This document shows positions 24,140-36,913 of a stretch of 64,000 nt of DNA, one piece after another (within the stretch, counting starts at the first letter, position 1; each line of letters starts with the position of its first letter). Source of the stretch: Antitrichia curtipendula (lineage: Eukaryota; Streptophyta; Bryopsida; Hypnales; Leucodontaceae); assembly GCA_951230915.1 (NCBI GenBank), contig OX579634.1, positions 49,799,570-49,863,569 on the forward strand, given 5' to 3'. The translations under genes were made by a program, and so were the position numbers. The notes under the pieces are model-generated. The model ran no database searches. It worked only from the letters and a program-made list of their open reading frames with translations, and was not told where the DNA came from.

Positions 24140-24535
24140 TAAACTTTGAACCTGGATGAGACTGGAGATGTCGTCTTCAAAGATTTGCAACTCAAGGTGG
24201 AGGCCCTGAGCGCACTCAAACTCCCTTATCACAGGAAAAGCTGGATTCCTTGGTTCATTCACTTCAAAGGTACGCTGCACTGAAGGAATTCTTGGGGATG
24301 CAATACGTTATTTGAAGTGAATTTAATGTTTGCATCGTGCTCGTAAGATCGGGTTTCGAATGCAGTCGTTGTGTGCTACACAAATTGGTGATGTTGGAAC
24401 CAAGTTAATAATAATGTTTTGTTTATGCTGGTTCAATTCCTTGGAATCGAAGAGGAAAAGATCCAGTAATTGTGCTTCCAGATCGCGTTTTTATACTTGC
24501 TGAACCTCTCCAAGACCTTCACCGTAACTACATAG
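24140..24535 (+). pseudogene. VPS13 (chorein N-terminal) gene fragment, two exon remnants
   Basis: VPS13 proteins are large lipid-transfer proteins at membrane contact sites, beginning with a conserved chorein domain. First remnant, ending at about 24269: GDVVFKDLQLKVEALSALKLP in one frame, then KAGFLGSFTSK in another, followed by a GT (24270-24271). Second remnant, 24436-24535: IPWNRRGKDPVIVLPDRVFI, then LAEP. Both align in order with plant VPS13 N-termini, with an intron-like gap between them. The frameshift, absence of an AG acceptor before the second remnant, missing first exon and missing downstream exons indicate a decayed genomic fragment rather than a working gene. Retained intron sequence argues against a retrocopy. 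Family call is from recall of the motif, not a search. Confidence 0.75.
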
Positions 24536-25488
24536 GTTCCCATGAATTGCAGAAAGCGAATTGCAGAAAACAAAGGTTGGTGAATTGCAGAAAGCGATAA
24601 CGTTTAAATCAATATAACTTGCATAAGATGAGTCTAAACTCACACTTGCGTCTTTTTGCCTCATGCCATTTATCTTTATTGTCTTCCTGCAAGCACACAC
24701 ACACCATTAGAAAATGCGAAAGCACACATAAGCAAAGTGATTGAACACTTCATTTTATCACGAAGTTTTCCATTAAGTTGTCCTCCAGGTTGAATTTCTT
24801 AAATAGTTTGCTAAACAACCAAGATTATAAAAAATAAGAGCACAACATTGAGGCACATCTGCCTATGTAATCGTCATGCTGGACCCAGTGGCATTCATGT
24901 AGCAGATAAACTTTGTAGATACCTTTTCAGATCATCAGACAAGTCTGAAAATAAGGAAGTCTTGATTCCACAGCTCTTTTCAAAGTGCCACAAAGACTAG
25001 TAAACGACTGAAGCTTCAAACTATGTGAACTATTGTTGATTTGGCAGGCGGATGAATTGTCCTCAATAAACCGAATGTGAACATTGTTTTTCATGGTGCT
25101 AATAAATCAACAAACTACTGTTTTTCGCAAACGATTCGAGACTCGTTGATGGAATTCAGTGTTACGAATGTTATTTCATTGTACAGTAACTTAATCCTTA
25201 CTGATATTTTGGGGAGCTATAATTGATTTCAGTGTCTCTAATTTTTTTTTTTTCTTTCATCTTTTTTGTTCTCAAAGAGCCTTGCGATTCTGTGAATTGC
25301 TGTTTGTGACAATTCTTGCTTCAAATTGGCAAATTACTTTGCATGATGATTGTGCAATAATTCATATTTTGTGGGTTCCATGATTAGGTTTGGAGTCATT
25401 CAAAGTGTGTGTTGATGTTTGTGGTGAACACCGTACCTAAAATCAACACTACATACCATTTGTCATATAATTAGAGGTATTGAATGTA
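24536..25488. other. Spacer downstream of the VPS13 fragment
   Basis: A short direct repeat of GAATTGCAGAAAGCGA occurs at about 24545-24600. Further VPS13 exons were sought and not seen. No other gene is recognised. Confidence 0.4.
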
Positions 25489-26230
25489 CAGTCAGGTCAA
25501 ATTCATTTACAAACTATCCATTTAAGGCATTCAAATTCTTTTGTACAATGTGTAGTGTAATTGGTATATTTTTGGTACGCATATGTATGCATCCCTACAC
25601 AATTCCAATCAAGCATACCAAATTTTAGTTTCAAGAATAGCAAAATCCCATATTTGGTGAATTTTTGAAGTTAATTTTATGGTTTTATATAATATTTTGT
25701 TGAAAACAATCGGTGATGGATTTTTATTAATTCAATTGCATAAATATGTAGGGAATATCTATATATACATCTTTTGTATCAAAAAATATCCCATTAAGTT
25801 TAAAAAATATAATCTATACAAAAAATTCAATGTGAGATGTCATATGACCAAACTTAGTTTGTGGAATAAATATCTCTATATTTTAACTAGATTTTGGCAA
25901 AGTAATTATCATCATATTCAAATGTACAAAATTAGTTATAGTGTTAAGGTCAAACACCAAAATCTAATTAAAATATAAAGATGTTTTTTTCACAAAGTTT
26001 GGTCACATGACACCTCACATTGAACTTTCACTTCTTAGAGAGAATTATGAATTTTTTTTGGAGATGCTTGTTAAAGGAAAGATGTGTGTATGGAGGTTCC
26101 CTATATATTTTTGCAATCAAATTAAAAAAATTCATCACCGATTGTTTTCAATAAAATATTATGTAAAACTAAATTATGTTATACAAATTAGAATGGATCA
26201 AATCGGCAATTTGTAAATGAACTAGACTTG
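25489..26230. mobile_element. 740-bp foldback element
   Basis: The two halves are diverged inverted copies. The left part has AAAACAATCGGTGATGG (from 25703) and GAGATGTCATATGACCAAAC; the complement of the right part reads AAAACAATCGGTGATGA and GAGGTGTCATGTGACCAAAC. Outer ends (left CAGTCAGGTCAAATTCATTT) are also inverted and similar. The left end follows TA, as in pogo or mariner-type elements, but class is uncertain. A half copy occurs at about 49010-49110. No transposase. Confidence 0.65.
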
Positions 26231-26334
26231 ATTCCAGAAGCCATTCATTTTCTTTTTGAAGTATTGAGACCTTAGTATTTTCAATAGAAATTAGAAGCCC
26301 AATGTTTATGATAGGAATCTACTACAGTCAGACC

Positions 26335-27225
26335 TCGATAAGTGTTAGGGGTTGGGAGCATACTTTTAGTTAACACTTAGACACTAGTAACACATAATAC
26401 TTATAGAAGGTGATGCCGATGATTTGTAACACTTATAAAAAAATAACACTTAGAAGAATTAAAAAGGTAAATACATAACATTTATAGAAAAAATGGATGA
26501 AATTACAAAATACTGATTCATTATTCATCTAAGTTCGTCGAAAGAATGAATCATTAGTACTTTGGCAAGTTTCTGCTACATGCCAAGATTCTACTTCCTT
26601 TTCTAGTGCTTCAATATTCCTAATAGATAACATGGTGTCATTAGGTCTTTGTTCCAAAACCTTTTTCAAAGCTTGAAGAGCACTACCTACATCTTTAAAG
26701 CCTACAACCTCCTCTACTATATCATGAGGATTAGCTTCATTAGGATCACTATCTTTGTGTTCACTACCTTGTTGTTGAGATGGAAGCATTTCAATAATTT
26801 CTTCATCAGTGGGATGATAAGGATTATTCAAATCAAACTCAAGCTTATAATTTAAATACTCTTAAACATTCATGTTAGGAGTCTCAGTCTCAAAGGATAT
26901 CAAACTTAGTTGTTCCAATACATCTACCTATCAATTTGTTTCTAGAATGGACATCTAGAGTCACTTTGCAACTAGAAACTATTACTTTACCTCAGAATTA
27001 TCTCCTCCCAAACGATAGCTCTTGCGAAAAGCCTTTTTTTGGAAACTTATCACTTACCGAGGTAAAATTAACAAAGTCGGGAGCGCAACATTGCGTAACA
27101 CTTAACACATAAAACTTACTAGTTAGTCTTAATTTTGAGGGAGCAAAAATCTCCATAACACATATAGAGTTTTAACACTTATCGAGGTAACACTTATCGA
27201 GGTAACACTTATCGAGGTCTAACTA
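26335..27225 (-). mobile_element. Pogo/Tigger-like (Emigrant/Lemi1-type) DNA transposon, deleted
   Basis: Left end CAGTCAGACCTCGATAAGTG; the complement of the right end is TAGTTAGACCTCGATAAGTG. TA flanks both sides (26333-26334 and 27226-27227). Termini of the form CAGT-ACCTC-ATAA with a TA duplication are typical of plant pogo-like elements. The right end carries three tandem copies of TAACACTTATCGAGG. Only a C-terminal transposase remnant is present, so the 891-bp element is an internally deleted copy. Confidence 0.75.
26529..26831 (-). pseudogene. Remnant of pogo-like transposase C-terminus
   Basis: A 100-aa minus-strand ORF (PTDEEIIEML, then VGSALQALKKVLEQRP, and IRNIEALEKEVESW) lies entirely inside the pogo-like element. 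Acidic, low-complexity C-terminal tails with a DEEI motif and a final coiled-coil-like helix occur in pogo/Tigger transposases downstream of the DDE catalytic core. The core and DNA-binding domains are missing. The assignment rests on position within the element as much as on the protein. Confidence 0.5.
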
Positions 27226-27227
27226 TA

Positions 27228-28736
27228 ATAGTAATTTCAAATTTGGTCTAGTTCAAATTTAATTATTTCAATCAATTGTTTGGTATCATAGAGTTTGTTG
27301 GATGAGTCGTAATTATTTATTTTTATTAATTTATTTGAATTTCATAGATTCATAGCTTAAAGTCTATGCCTTTGGTGAAAATGCTAGACCTCTTCATTCA
27401 TATTTATATTAGTATTGCTTTTGGCCTTGTACGTTTCAATCATCACAATACTATGGATTTGACACTTGGCTTTTCTCAATACAAGCGTGATTAAATGAAA
27501 TTCAATCATATCAAGTTTCAAAAGTTCAACAAAAACATGCACAAAGTGAATTAGTGATTAGTTGCTCAAAAATGATGATAGATTGCAAGATAGACATCTT
27601 GGTAGTGCTATTTATTTTTAGGTTTAATTTATTGGTAGCAACTAGTTTTGATGTAAATACATGTTTGATTATCAAGCTAGTGCATATTCTCAATTATTGC
27701 ATCTTAAGGCAGTGATGTTTTTACAAATTACTTCAGCTACTTATAGGCCTATAATGGACTTGAGCCTATTTGTTGAGAATAATGAACCAACTCATGTAAG
27801 AGCTTATATGTTGCTTATGATGGTAATGAATTCATTCATGTAAAGACTTTTATGGCCATATTTTAGTAATAGAATATGTCATTAGAAGATTTTCAATTAG
27901 AAACTTGCAAGACTTAAAGAAACCACATTAAGGAAGCAATGTCATTTCATATTTTCATTTTTCTCATAAGTTGAAAAGTCACCATTTGCAATGTTTGTGT
28001 CATCTAAACATATAAATTGTGAAATGAATGCTTTCAGATGTAAGGGGCAAATCTATTCCTCTTTATTGAAATTATTAGAATTATCCTTTGTCATGAAATG
28101 TTACCATCCATTTGGTCCCTACTTCACTTTTTATTCTAAATTGCTTATGAATTCTTATTCAACATGCATTTTTGGGGGATGATGCAAAAAATAGGGATCA
28201 ACATTTTTGCACCATCATATTATTTAGTATTTTATTTGAAAATAGAGACAATCATTGACAATTGTGTGTAGCAACGTGAAGCCCTATTCTTTTTTAGTTT
28301 TTGCTTTTGTCCCAAATTACTTCTCTCCTTATCCTCTAAAACATACAAGCTTGGCTACACACCATGTTGGTATTGAATGATCTTATATGCCTTTCAAATG
28401 GTCAATCCTTTATAGACTTCTTGTCAAAATAGATTTTATACTTACTAAAATTTATATGTAAAAACTTTTACTGTGATTCAAATTTCATTCTAAAATGGTG
28501 TATATAGATTGGTTTCCTTATATTCATGCAATGTTTTTTCATATGTAGATCAATTGAAGGATTAACACTGCAAAGATGATTGGAGGAATTCTACCCCCTA
28601 AAATATTGCAAATTCTACTAGTTCTAGGGCAAATAGTCAAATAGAACTTTCAACAACAATTTTGGTACCTTCTATGAATAGGATTTTTTGTGCTCTAGTC
28701 TTTGTGTCATTAGACACCTAAGAGCTATTCACACCA
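27228..28736. other. AT-rich intergenic spacer
   Basis: No gene or bounded repeat recognised. Confidence 0.4.
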
Positions 28737-28739
28737 AAA

Positions 28740-30978
28740 AATCAGCGAAAAATGTGACTGCGCAAATGACTGCAAAACAGTCGCAGTGCAGTCGCAAAAC
28801 AAAAGAATGACTTCGTGGCGCTGCAGTCATTTCGGACAAGTCATTTACAAGAATGACTGCAGGGATATTATCACCTAACGAAGAGGGAACAGATGAGACT
28901 TTGGATGAGAAGAGGCTCCATTGAGTGAGATAAAGAAAGACAGCCTAAGGAAAGATGGTTTTCAACTACCATGTGGAAAGGAAGGGCTTTTGTCGACTAG
29001 GTGGACAAGGATTTCACCCCTTATAAATCTGATGTGGACAAGGAAAGCGCAGTCACGGTGAAGTCATTCTAGAGTTGCGTCCAACCCCTCTGAAATCTAT
29101 GATTATTTTCTACAATCTAGGATTACATTTTTAAAATCTAGGATTACATTTCAAAATCTAGGATTACATTTTTGAAATCTAGGATAATTTTCTGAAATCT
29201 AGGATTACATTTTTGAAATCTAGGATAATTTTCTGAAATCTAGGATTACATTTTTGAAATCTAGGATTATTTTCTGAAATCTACGATTATATTTCGAAAT
29301 CTAGGAAATTTGAATATTATTTTTTGAAATCTTGGATTATTTCCTAAAACCTAAAAAATTTGAAGATTATTTTCAAATTGTGGTGAAATGTGCAAAATGA
29401 GTGTAATGATAATTGTGCAATGACTAGTTATTCTATATTTGCATATGAATACATTCAAAATTTCATAGCAATATACCATACACAATATACAAATACACAA
29501 TGCACCATATACAAATATACAATGCACAATACACCATATACAAATACATAATATACAATACACTTAATTTTGCATATGTGTCAAATGGCTTCTCAAGCCA
29601 TTTAGTATGTGAATATGAAGAGTTCAAATGACAAGCCTTTTATACAAGTGGGTAGTAGGAGACAAGACAAACCATGTGGGATTTGTAAAATGTTAATGTC
29701 ATAGTAGTATAGTGACGCGGAAGTCATTACGTAGTTACCTTAGAGTAAATTGCAGTCACAATATATGACGATAGTTTATTCACTTTCGACTATGGCCTCC
29801 ACAATGAAATTGATTTAGTTCAAATTGAAAGTTTAACTCCTAAAAATAATCTCAATTTTTGAAGTAGAGAACAGGGAATGAGAGAATGAAAAATAGGGAA
29901 TGAGAGAATGAAAAACATGGAATGAGAGAATGGAGGGGGGGGGGGCAGTCATGTACTAGTCATTGTATAGTTACGTGACAGACTCGGTACAGTCATAGTG
30001 TAGTTACATGACAAACAAACCACAGTCATATTGCAGTCATGTCGCCTGCAATTGCAACCTCAACGTCTTGTCCCTGTACTGGGTAATCAGAGGGCCATAT
30101 TCACTTCTTTTTATTCACGCTCTATTGAATTGCCACAAGTTCTAGCCTCAACAACTTTAAACATTTTCCTATACCTTGTACTCTAATGCAAACCCTAAAC
30201 CTAACAGCAAGCCGGTATAGAAGTGCCTTAAATACTGATGACGCTATCCATAGCATGGTTTCCTCAAAATGATTCCATAAAGCATGTGTCCAAGTCACGG
30301 CAACCCAACGGAATGAACGCAATTATTTCATTCTCCAACTAATGTTCAATTTCTAAAACATGTGCAATAAGGCTTGTACACCTTGCTCTCCTAAAATTAA
30401 TTCATTTAAGGTACCCTAGCACTACATCTTAGCTGACTTGCATTCATTCAAATATTCCTAAACCCCAATATTTTAAAAGATGCCCCTATTGCATGCCTCT
30501 TTGTATTTTGTTAGAAAACCCACTGCAGTCATACTATAGTGACATACCCGAAACTGTCTTCACCCTATCTTTCCTGTACCACGAGGACCCATCTTTTTCT
30601 TTATCCATTAGTAAAAGAAAACGCCGACTGAGTGATTCCTCCTAGCGTTGCAGTCATTTTGTAGTCACTTTGCAGTGACTTTGAAGTCACCTACAGTCGC
30701 AAAAATTGAAACTACACGACTCAGCCGTGACTTTGCCTCTTGCAGTTGCGTTCCAATTCGCCACGTCACTGCATTGTCGCCCTTGTGAACGGAATGCTGT
30801 GGATGAAGACTTTAGCACGTTCACTGTTCATCCAACAGTCACAGTCACGACTGTAGAATGACTCCAGCGCTCTGGATCTCAGCCCGCTGGTGCAATTAGA
30901 GAGGTCAAGTGGCGTTCTAGTCGCAAAATCAGCGAAGTCACATTTTGCAGTCACATTTATGGCCGTTTTCTTGTAGTG
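28740..30978. mobile_element. CACTA element with GTGACTGC subterminal repeats
   Basis: The right end is TTTTCTTGTAGTG (complement CACTACAAGAAAA, the common plant CACTA terminus). The left end is CACACCAAAAAATCAGCG, mutated but followed by the same AAATGTGACTGC as the other end. A 3-bp duplication ATT flanks it (28737-28739, 30979-30981). Both subterminal regions are packed with short direct and inverted copies of TGCAGTCA/TGACTGCA, as transposase-binding arrays are in CACTA elements. No transposase ORF was recognised, so this 2.2-kb copy is probably non-autonomous. Confidence 0.8.
29093..29350. repeat. Tandem array, ~21-22 bp unit, inside the CACTA element
   Basis: About a dozen imperfect units of the type AAATCTAGGATTACATTTTTG or AAATCTAGGATAATTTTCTG. 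Interior units are most alike and edge units degenerate. Just downstream, 29475-29570 is low-complexity ATACAAATACACAAT sequence. Confidence 0.85.
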
Positions 30979-30981
30979 ATT

Positions 30982-33175
30982 GACACACTTGCATCAAGCA
31001 CACCAAAGCCCATGATCATCTCAAATAACAAGGCATCTTGAACAAATGATTTTTGATGTTATTAAAACAAGTGATAGGTTGTGATCATGGTGTTCATTAC
31101 TATCTCAAAGTTGAAAGATTATTGTTTCAATGACAACTTGTTAGATCAATCTTGACATGACATTGATTCAATGTTGGAGCAAAATAACTTGTCGAATTAT
31201 CATTATTATATTAATCCAATATATAATTTATTAGTATTACTTTAATATTGTTTCAAGTAGCACTAGTTCAATACAACTTTAATATTGCAAGCCAATGACA
31301 TCATGCAAAACTCTCAAATTGATTCAGTGTACATTGGTTCAATACTACTTCAATGTTGATGCAATGTGTACACCAAAAATTCACAATCCAAAAATGGAAG
31401 TGGAATGCTTGCGTTTGGAATGGATGCAACTGCCACCTTGATTGGGCTTAACTCCAACCTTGCAACCTAAAACTACTTACGATTTTTCCTACCTCCCAAT
31501 GCCAACTATTGTACCAAATACATCAAAAGCTTTGGACAAGGCACTCAAAAGGACAATGGGATGGATTTCAAGATTAATATGTACAATATGTAATACAAAT
31601 GTCCCTTAATCTTCACTATTTATGCCTTCTATAGTTTGGAAGCACAAAGCTTAAATGCTAGCTCATTAAATTCAATGTAAATCTCTCTATGAATGTCAAG
31701 AGTGTTAGAAATATAGTCTATCGGTTGTCAAAATCATCATTTTGAATGATGAAAATTTACTGCATATACGGGCAAGTTTGGTAAAAATGCGAGTATAAAT
31801 GTGCTTCTATTGCCTTCATCATATTGACTTCTTTATCCATGTCCAATGGATTAAGTCTCTTTCTTAGCATTAGAGACTCAAGCTGCATGCACAAACATGT
31901 AACACAAACAAGTGTAGAAAGTCAAAACAATCAACCATCACAAAATTTTGTATAATTGGTGCTATCAAAAATTTAAACTTTTGGACAACTTTAAACTGCT
32001 TGAAGTTCAAATTTGGTTTAATAAAGTTTAAAAATAGTAAATTGTGATATTGACAAGGCTTACATTCAATTGTACAAGCTTGGATTTATTGTACTTTTTT
32101 TTGGAGCACTCGAACTATTGCTCCACAAATAGCATATGAGCCATAAGGGTCAATCAATCAATCTTCAAGAACAAAAATTCTCTACTTGTCCTTTGAACTC
32201 ACAATTATCAACCCACTTCAAACCAAAAGACTAAAATATTTAGAAATTAATAGTGAACATAGTATTTCTTTACTAAAAATCAAATGCTCACCAATGAAAC
32301 TACAAGATTGCATATAATAAAAGCAACAACATTCAAAGATATTCAAAGCTCTTATATGTTTAAAGATCTTCAAGTGTCTTGAACCATTGAGCTAATTCTT
32401 CCACCTCTTCACCATTAAAGTGTGGACATCCCAACAACTTATACAATTCACATCTTGGCGTGGTAGTTATGGAACCTCAACAATTACAAAGGTTTTTTGT
32501 TACAATTTGTTGAAAGCCATTTGGTTTACATTATTCTTTTATGAAAGCATTATGAGCATCTGTATCATTAATTACGTTGTATCGTTAATTACGTTCAATG
32601 ATGTACAAATAGGTTCAATCATGATTTAATCATTAGAGTATAAAATGGCAACTTTTGATGTTCCTAAGAAGAGCTTTGTCACAATAGCAGTGAGATTCTT
32701 TTGCACAAATCAACCATCACAAAATTAAATGAAACTACCATAAAAATATCATAAATCTAATTAGTTAAAAATTAGTTTAGAACTAATTACCATCATTAAT
32801 TTTAGCTAATTCTAAACTACTTAGTTTAGAATTAGTTACAAATCTAATTAGTTCAAAATTAGTTTAAAAACTAATCAATTTCAAACTAGAATTACCATCA
32901 AAAAATTAGTTCAAACTAATTACTAATTATTGAAATTACCATAAGAACATTATAAATCTAATAAGGTTTCAATACGTAAGTGTAATATCTAAAATGATAA
33001 GTTACAAGTTGTAAAATAGAGTTTACCTTGACAAATTCTTTTGAAAAACATGGGAGTTTGTCCTTAAGCGTCTCTAAATAATGCAAACTCAAGAGAAGAA
33101 GTTAGTGATTGTATTTTCTTTCTCAAATTTTTAACTTCTTTTTGTAAATACAAGTATTGTAACCTCTTTCCTGCA
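30982..33175. other. AT-rich intergenic spacer with a local repeat
   Basis: At 32745-32960 the palindromic-looking phrase CTAATTAGTTCAAAATTAGTTT recurs several times with variation. The rest shows no gene or bounded element. Confidence 0.45.
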
Positions 33176-34098
33176 TTAACCCCTAAAGGACCAAGGCCTT
33201 TTCTCCATCAAAACACACTCAAAACTGCCACTTCTATTGCAAAGAGCAAAAACTTTAAAACTTGTTTTTTTTTGCATATCTAACCATAGGATCCTATAAT
33301 AGACTAGTATAAAAATGTATGCAAGAAATTTCAGAAACTTTGACCTCATAAACTACAAGGTATTTGCATCCAAAGTGAAGAAAACAAGTTTTTTTGCACC
33401 TTGCTTGACTATAATTTTTTGCTTTGAATCTTCTTAACTTAAATATTTTGTACTATAAATTTTGATTTTTTAGTTTTTATGTTGAATAATTGAGTTGAAA
33501 ATCTAGGAAAAAAAATTCAAGAAAAAAACACTTATCTTTTACTCATTAAAAAATTGTTAAGTACAAGTAGGTTCAAGTTTGAAGGAAAAAATAAATCGTT
33601 AATAGCTCTAAGATGAAATTGAAATATAATAATCCCAATGGTGGGACTGTTTTAGCAAACAAATATAATCTTGTTTAACAATTGCTTTTGAAAAATTGTA
33701 AAAATTGCATTAAAAAATGAATCCTATGAGTTATTTTTTCAAGAAGATGCTTAGATTGCCCCAAAAACCAAGATTGTCTATAACTTTCTCATCACTACTC
33801 CAAATAGAATGAATCAAAGCTTCAAATGTAGACAAAAATATATATAGTTTTAGGAAGATTTTTTTTTTAAAATTATTTTGACTTTTTGTGATTTTTTTGT
33901 GCTGCCCATGAACCTCTATTTTTGGCTTATTGTGCCATAATTTTTTCTCCCAGGCACCGATTGAAATAAAAATTATATATCCGCGAAGCTCTTGCAAAAC
34001 TGTACATCCTCAAAAAAAATCACTAAAAATTGAGGTCGTAGGAACTTCTCCGGACCCAAATTGTCCCCCGAGGGAACATATGATCTTTTAGGAATTAA
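33176..34098. mobile_element. TTAA-flanked element, copy E
   Basis: Left end TTAACCCCTAAAGGACC. The right end GATCTTTTAGGAATTAA is slightly decayed. At 923 bp it is the fullest copy of the subgroup shared with C, D, H and I. No transposase reading frame is seen; internal ORFs are short and unrelated among copies. Confidence 0.75.
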
Positions 34099-36861
34099 GA
34101 GGTGTGTTGTATGCAATTGAAGGATGCATTGATGAGCTTAAATTGGTACGCTGGTTTGTTGAATGAGTCTAATTGGGAGACTAGTTGGTGTATGAGCAAC
34201 TAAAGGTTGCCTTTCTACAAGTTGCCTTCCGATAGGTTGCCGGTATCTTTCTACCTCTTCTAAAATTGAAATAGCAACAAGTTGACGTGAATGCGAAACT
34301 TAGCCCAACAAGTTTGTGTGATTGGGAAGGACGAATAGGCTTGTGTGAATGAAAAGGCCGTACAACTTGCTTGTTGGATATCTTGTCAATGCTTTTATTC
34401 TTGCCAAAGAGGTTTATACAAGCTTGCTTTTGTTCAAGGTGGAGTTGTAGACTTAATCAAGAATTCATTTTGATCTACAAAATACAGACACATTTTTAGG
34501 AAAAAATTTGATAGCACCATCTCACATTACCTCTATAGAAATAAGGAAAAAAATATGATTGCAACAATTTGAAAATACAATTACCAATTTCAAAGCTTCA
34601 AAGTTAAAAACCGCACAAGCACTTGCCATTAGAATAAAAGTAGATATTTGATACATTACAATAGCCTATGATCTCCAAATCAACATACTTGAGCATTATT
34701 GTACAAAATCCACTCAACTATATTTCCAATCTATATATAATGTGCAATAATTGACTTCAAAATCTACCTTTCACTTAATCAGTCTTCAATAGAGTTGCTT
34801 CCCAACTTTGATTGTGTTGAAATTTTTTCCTCCAATTGTCTAACCCTTTCATATTTTTTCTTTTCATTACATGTACAAGGATGACAATGCTTATTCCGAA
34901 CTATTTGTCAAGTCTATAGAAAAATTTAAGACATGAAGTTGCCATGAAATTACAAATTATATGAGCCACATAAAGAGATTCTCACTTCTATAAAAAAAAA
35001 TTCAAAAAATTATATGCTAAACAAAAAAATTATGAAAATGATACTTGGACATTCTTCTAATAAATAAATTTTCTAACAACAAACAAAGTTGAGCATTCAA
35101 GAAGTGTTGAGCTCTATGTCTTCCAACTTAGCTTCATCTCGTAACAAAGACATTATAAAGAAGACTAACATGTCTACTATTGTACCTGAGTGAGGTCAAG
35201 GAGGCCCCCATATAAGAGCACAAGGAAGCAAGAGACGCAATTGTTGCAACCGCTAGAGGCTTCTGAAAGGAAAAATGGAGACAAGATAGACTAAGAGATA
35301 GAGACATTTGAGAGAGCCAAAGATGAAACTACACCAATTACATACGTAGAAGCTTGAGGCACCCAAAAGTCAAAATAAAAACAAGTGTATTAGAAATCAA
35401 TTCATACAAAATCCTAACTAATTTGCAACGATCAATTCTTAATTGTTGATTGTCAATCACAACCACTGATGTAGGCAGATGACTCATCATCTACTTTCAT
35501 TGCAAAACATTCATTTAGAGAATGATAATTTAAAACATCAAGTCGGACAAAGATGTTACTGTTCATTGGCCTTTTCATTCAAAAGTTCTCATGTCACAAA
35601 TTTCATCCAATTGAGTTGCCATAAATGATCATTCACGTCTTATCAACCTACGTCATCATTTTTATTGGAAAGGTTTACAAGTAATCTAGAATGTTCTCAT
35701 TTCATGCAGAATTTTACATTTTTGTTGGCAATTCAACTATAATCCATTTTAAATCAACAATTCATGCACCCTAAATCACTACCTTTCTCAAATGGTCTCT
35801 AGACGCTTGAGTTGTAATTTCTAATTGTTTGTGAATACACCACATTGACAAATGTAGGCAACTTTTGATCTTGCCCTGCATATAAGAATATTTTCTTTTA
35901 TTTGGCAGTTTGCACTTAAAATGGCAGGGAGATTATTGTCCTCCCATTATTTGTCCACCAAGGTGCAAAATGGAGTGAACCTCTCTATTGTTGGCAAATT
36001 AAGTTTTTGGATAATTTTTTTATCTTTGTTGTTGTTTTTGTTCTTTTCTTCTTGCTTGTATTTCATTATTTGAATATTGACAATTTTTTGTTTGGCAAAA
36101 AATTGACAAATTGACATCAATTCAACACAAAATTAACTTGAAAGAAGAAAAAATAATAATGAAGTAGAGCTACTTGAATTAACATGTAATTGTGTGCAGC
36201 TCAACATGCAAAGATCACCCAACATGCAAGGGCCGAGGGATCACAATACAACTCAACATACAAACAAGATCGTGACATGGATGAAAGTTTTCCCACCTCT
36301 TCATACACCATGAGATCAAGTGGATACTTAATTCAAATTGTCCACCTAGGTTGAATAATTAACTAACTATCCTTTCAAAAGACGGCACCCCTGCCAAAAA
36401 AAAATTTCCCCTCCCATTGAGTATCGGCCGTTGATTTGAGGAGAAAATAAATGAAGCCCCTCCCCCAATGTTGATCTGCTTGGGAGGGGAAAAATAGAAG
36501 CCATCGATGTGGGATCGTTGATCAACAATGATGGATTGCAGTTCTTAGGGTTTCCTTTTATACAAATATTGTACACTACTGGATACAAATATAAATATGG
36601 ATATGGTATATGAATACAAGATACAAATACAAATACCAAATATGGGAATTGTCCCATATTGTTTGTCAAAACATTGGTTTCTGAAAAGTATAAGAGCGGA
36701 GGGGGAGGGGGGGAGGGTATAAAAAATTTATAGTTTAAAAATTTAAGTTTTTTTGGAAGGGGTTGGGACAATGGTATGAAAATTTTAAAATTTTAAAATT
36801 ATATTTTTTGGGGAGGCGGGAGTGTGTTGAATTTATAAAAATATTTAAAATTTAAAATTCA
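34099..36861. other. AT-rich intergenic spacer
   Basis: No gene recognised. Near 36370-36830 there are G-rich, T-rich and A-rich runs producing a spurious 134-codon ORF of low-complexity composition. Confidence 0.4.
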
Positions 36862-36913
36862 TTTGAGTGGATGGTGAGGCGGAACCTTTGCCTCACTATC
36901 TATCCACTCAAAA
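36862..36913. repeat. Short hairpin
   Basis: TTTGAGTGGATGGTGAGGC pairs with GCCTCACTATCTATCCACTCAAA across a loop of about 10 bases, with one small bulge. A related phrase (CTTTCAAAAGACGGCA) occurs at about 36375, 500 bp upstream, in the orientation of the hairpin's right flank (CACTCAAAAGATGGCA). Confidence 0.6.

Noticed and set aside
26529..26831. HPTDEE motif suggesting a second NAC protein
   Set aside because: Only those residues resemble a NAC start; none of the later subdomains follow, and the ORF is enclosed by pogo-like ends with a TA duplication.
36367..36771. 134-codon minus-strand ORF
   Set aside because: Composition is low-complexity (Pro, Tyr, Leu runs from G-rich and AT-rich tracts) and no domain is recognisable.
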